Assembly (NCBI RefSeq): GCF_030690345.1
Contig: NZ_JAUYGV010000007.1
Span: 827,782-891,781, forward strand
Direction: 5' to 3'
Length of the DNA: 64,000 bases
Origin: Rheinheimera sp.
GTDB taxonomy: Bacteria > Pseudomonadota > Gammaproteobacteria > Enterobacterales > Alteromonadaceae
Shown: positions 63,984 through 64,000 of the stretch, in pieces
Numbering within the stretch: position 1 is the stretch's first letter
How the letters are laid out: each line of letters starts with the position of its first letter
The notes under the pieces: model-generated
Databases searched by the model: none
The model's input: the letters and a program-made list of their open reading frames with translations, nothing else
Told to the model about the DNA's origin: nothing
Translations under genes and position numbers: made by a program

Positions 63984-64000
63984 GGCGCCCTCGCTTCACG

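Overview
This window looks like chromosomal DNA of a gammaproteobacterium of the Alteromonadales/Chromatiaceae type (Rheinheimera, Alishewanella and Arsukibacterium are the closest matches I can suggest). The basis is the protein set and gene order (dapA-bamC beside gcvR-bcp, pheS-pheT-ihfA, yejK/yejL/yejM, a VC2046/SO_2500-family gene, DUF3581, DUF3081, DUF412, DUF2069, DUF2897). The genus is an inference. Genes are tightly packed with many 1-4 bp stop/start overlaps.

Left edge (1-2462): the tail of a chromosomal integron. Small same-strand genes of unknown function alternate with attC sites at 325-415, 777-875, 1364-1439, 1939-2037 and a compact one at 2416-2462. Two attC sites are almost identical although the genes between them are unrelated. 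The cassettes are visibly more AT-rich than the rest, and no integrase is in view. A small two-TM gene (2607-3008) sits at the junction with the backbone.

3-17 kb: an aldo/keto reductase; a DUF6064-like membrane protein fused in frame to glutamate racemase MurI; a BASS transporter; a cstA / Cys-Cys-ended small protein / ArsA-like ATPase operon on the minus strand; a TPR-GGDEF diguanylate cyclase; the ydbH-ynbE-ydbL envelope operon; and an M28 peptidase lipoprotein with a clear terminator. 18-28 kb: a lysine riboswitch before lysC, a strongly structured element between lysC and queC, divergent queC/queE, a LON-domain protein, rmuC, and bepA-arsC-wrbA-DUF2069 beside perM.

28-41 kb: a PQQ-dependent sugar dehydrogenase followed by a TonB receptor that closely resembles the PQQ importer PqqU; bcp-gcvR; dapA-bamC; DUF2066-hda; pheS-pheT-ihfA. 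41-47 kb: a five-junction operon (DUF523/DUF1722, photolyase, NTF2-like, FAD oxidoreductase, DUF1365, cyclopropane fatty acid synthase) preceded by a promoter that matches the singlet-oxygen sigma-E/ChrR class, so it is probably a photo-oxidative stress operon.

47-64 kb: csbD, cvfB, rlmF, a shortened yejM-like gene with yejL and yejK, a dapE cluster (with an ArsC-family reductase, a VanY-type peptidase and a PTS EIIA-like protein lacking its histidine), yfbV, xthA, deoC, a response regulator with TPRs, tRNA-Tyr, ychJ, a LexA-controlled sulA-like gene and DUF3581. The last 160 bases carry two strong tandem promoters with GC-rich discriminators, which suggests that a ribosomal RNA operon starts just outside the window. 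No CRISPR array, insertion sequence or prophage was seen.
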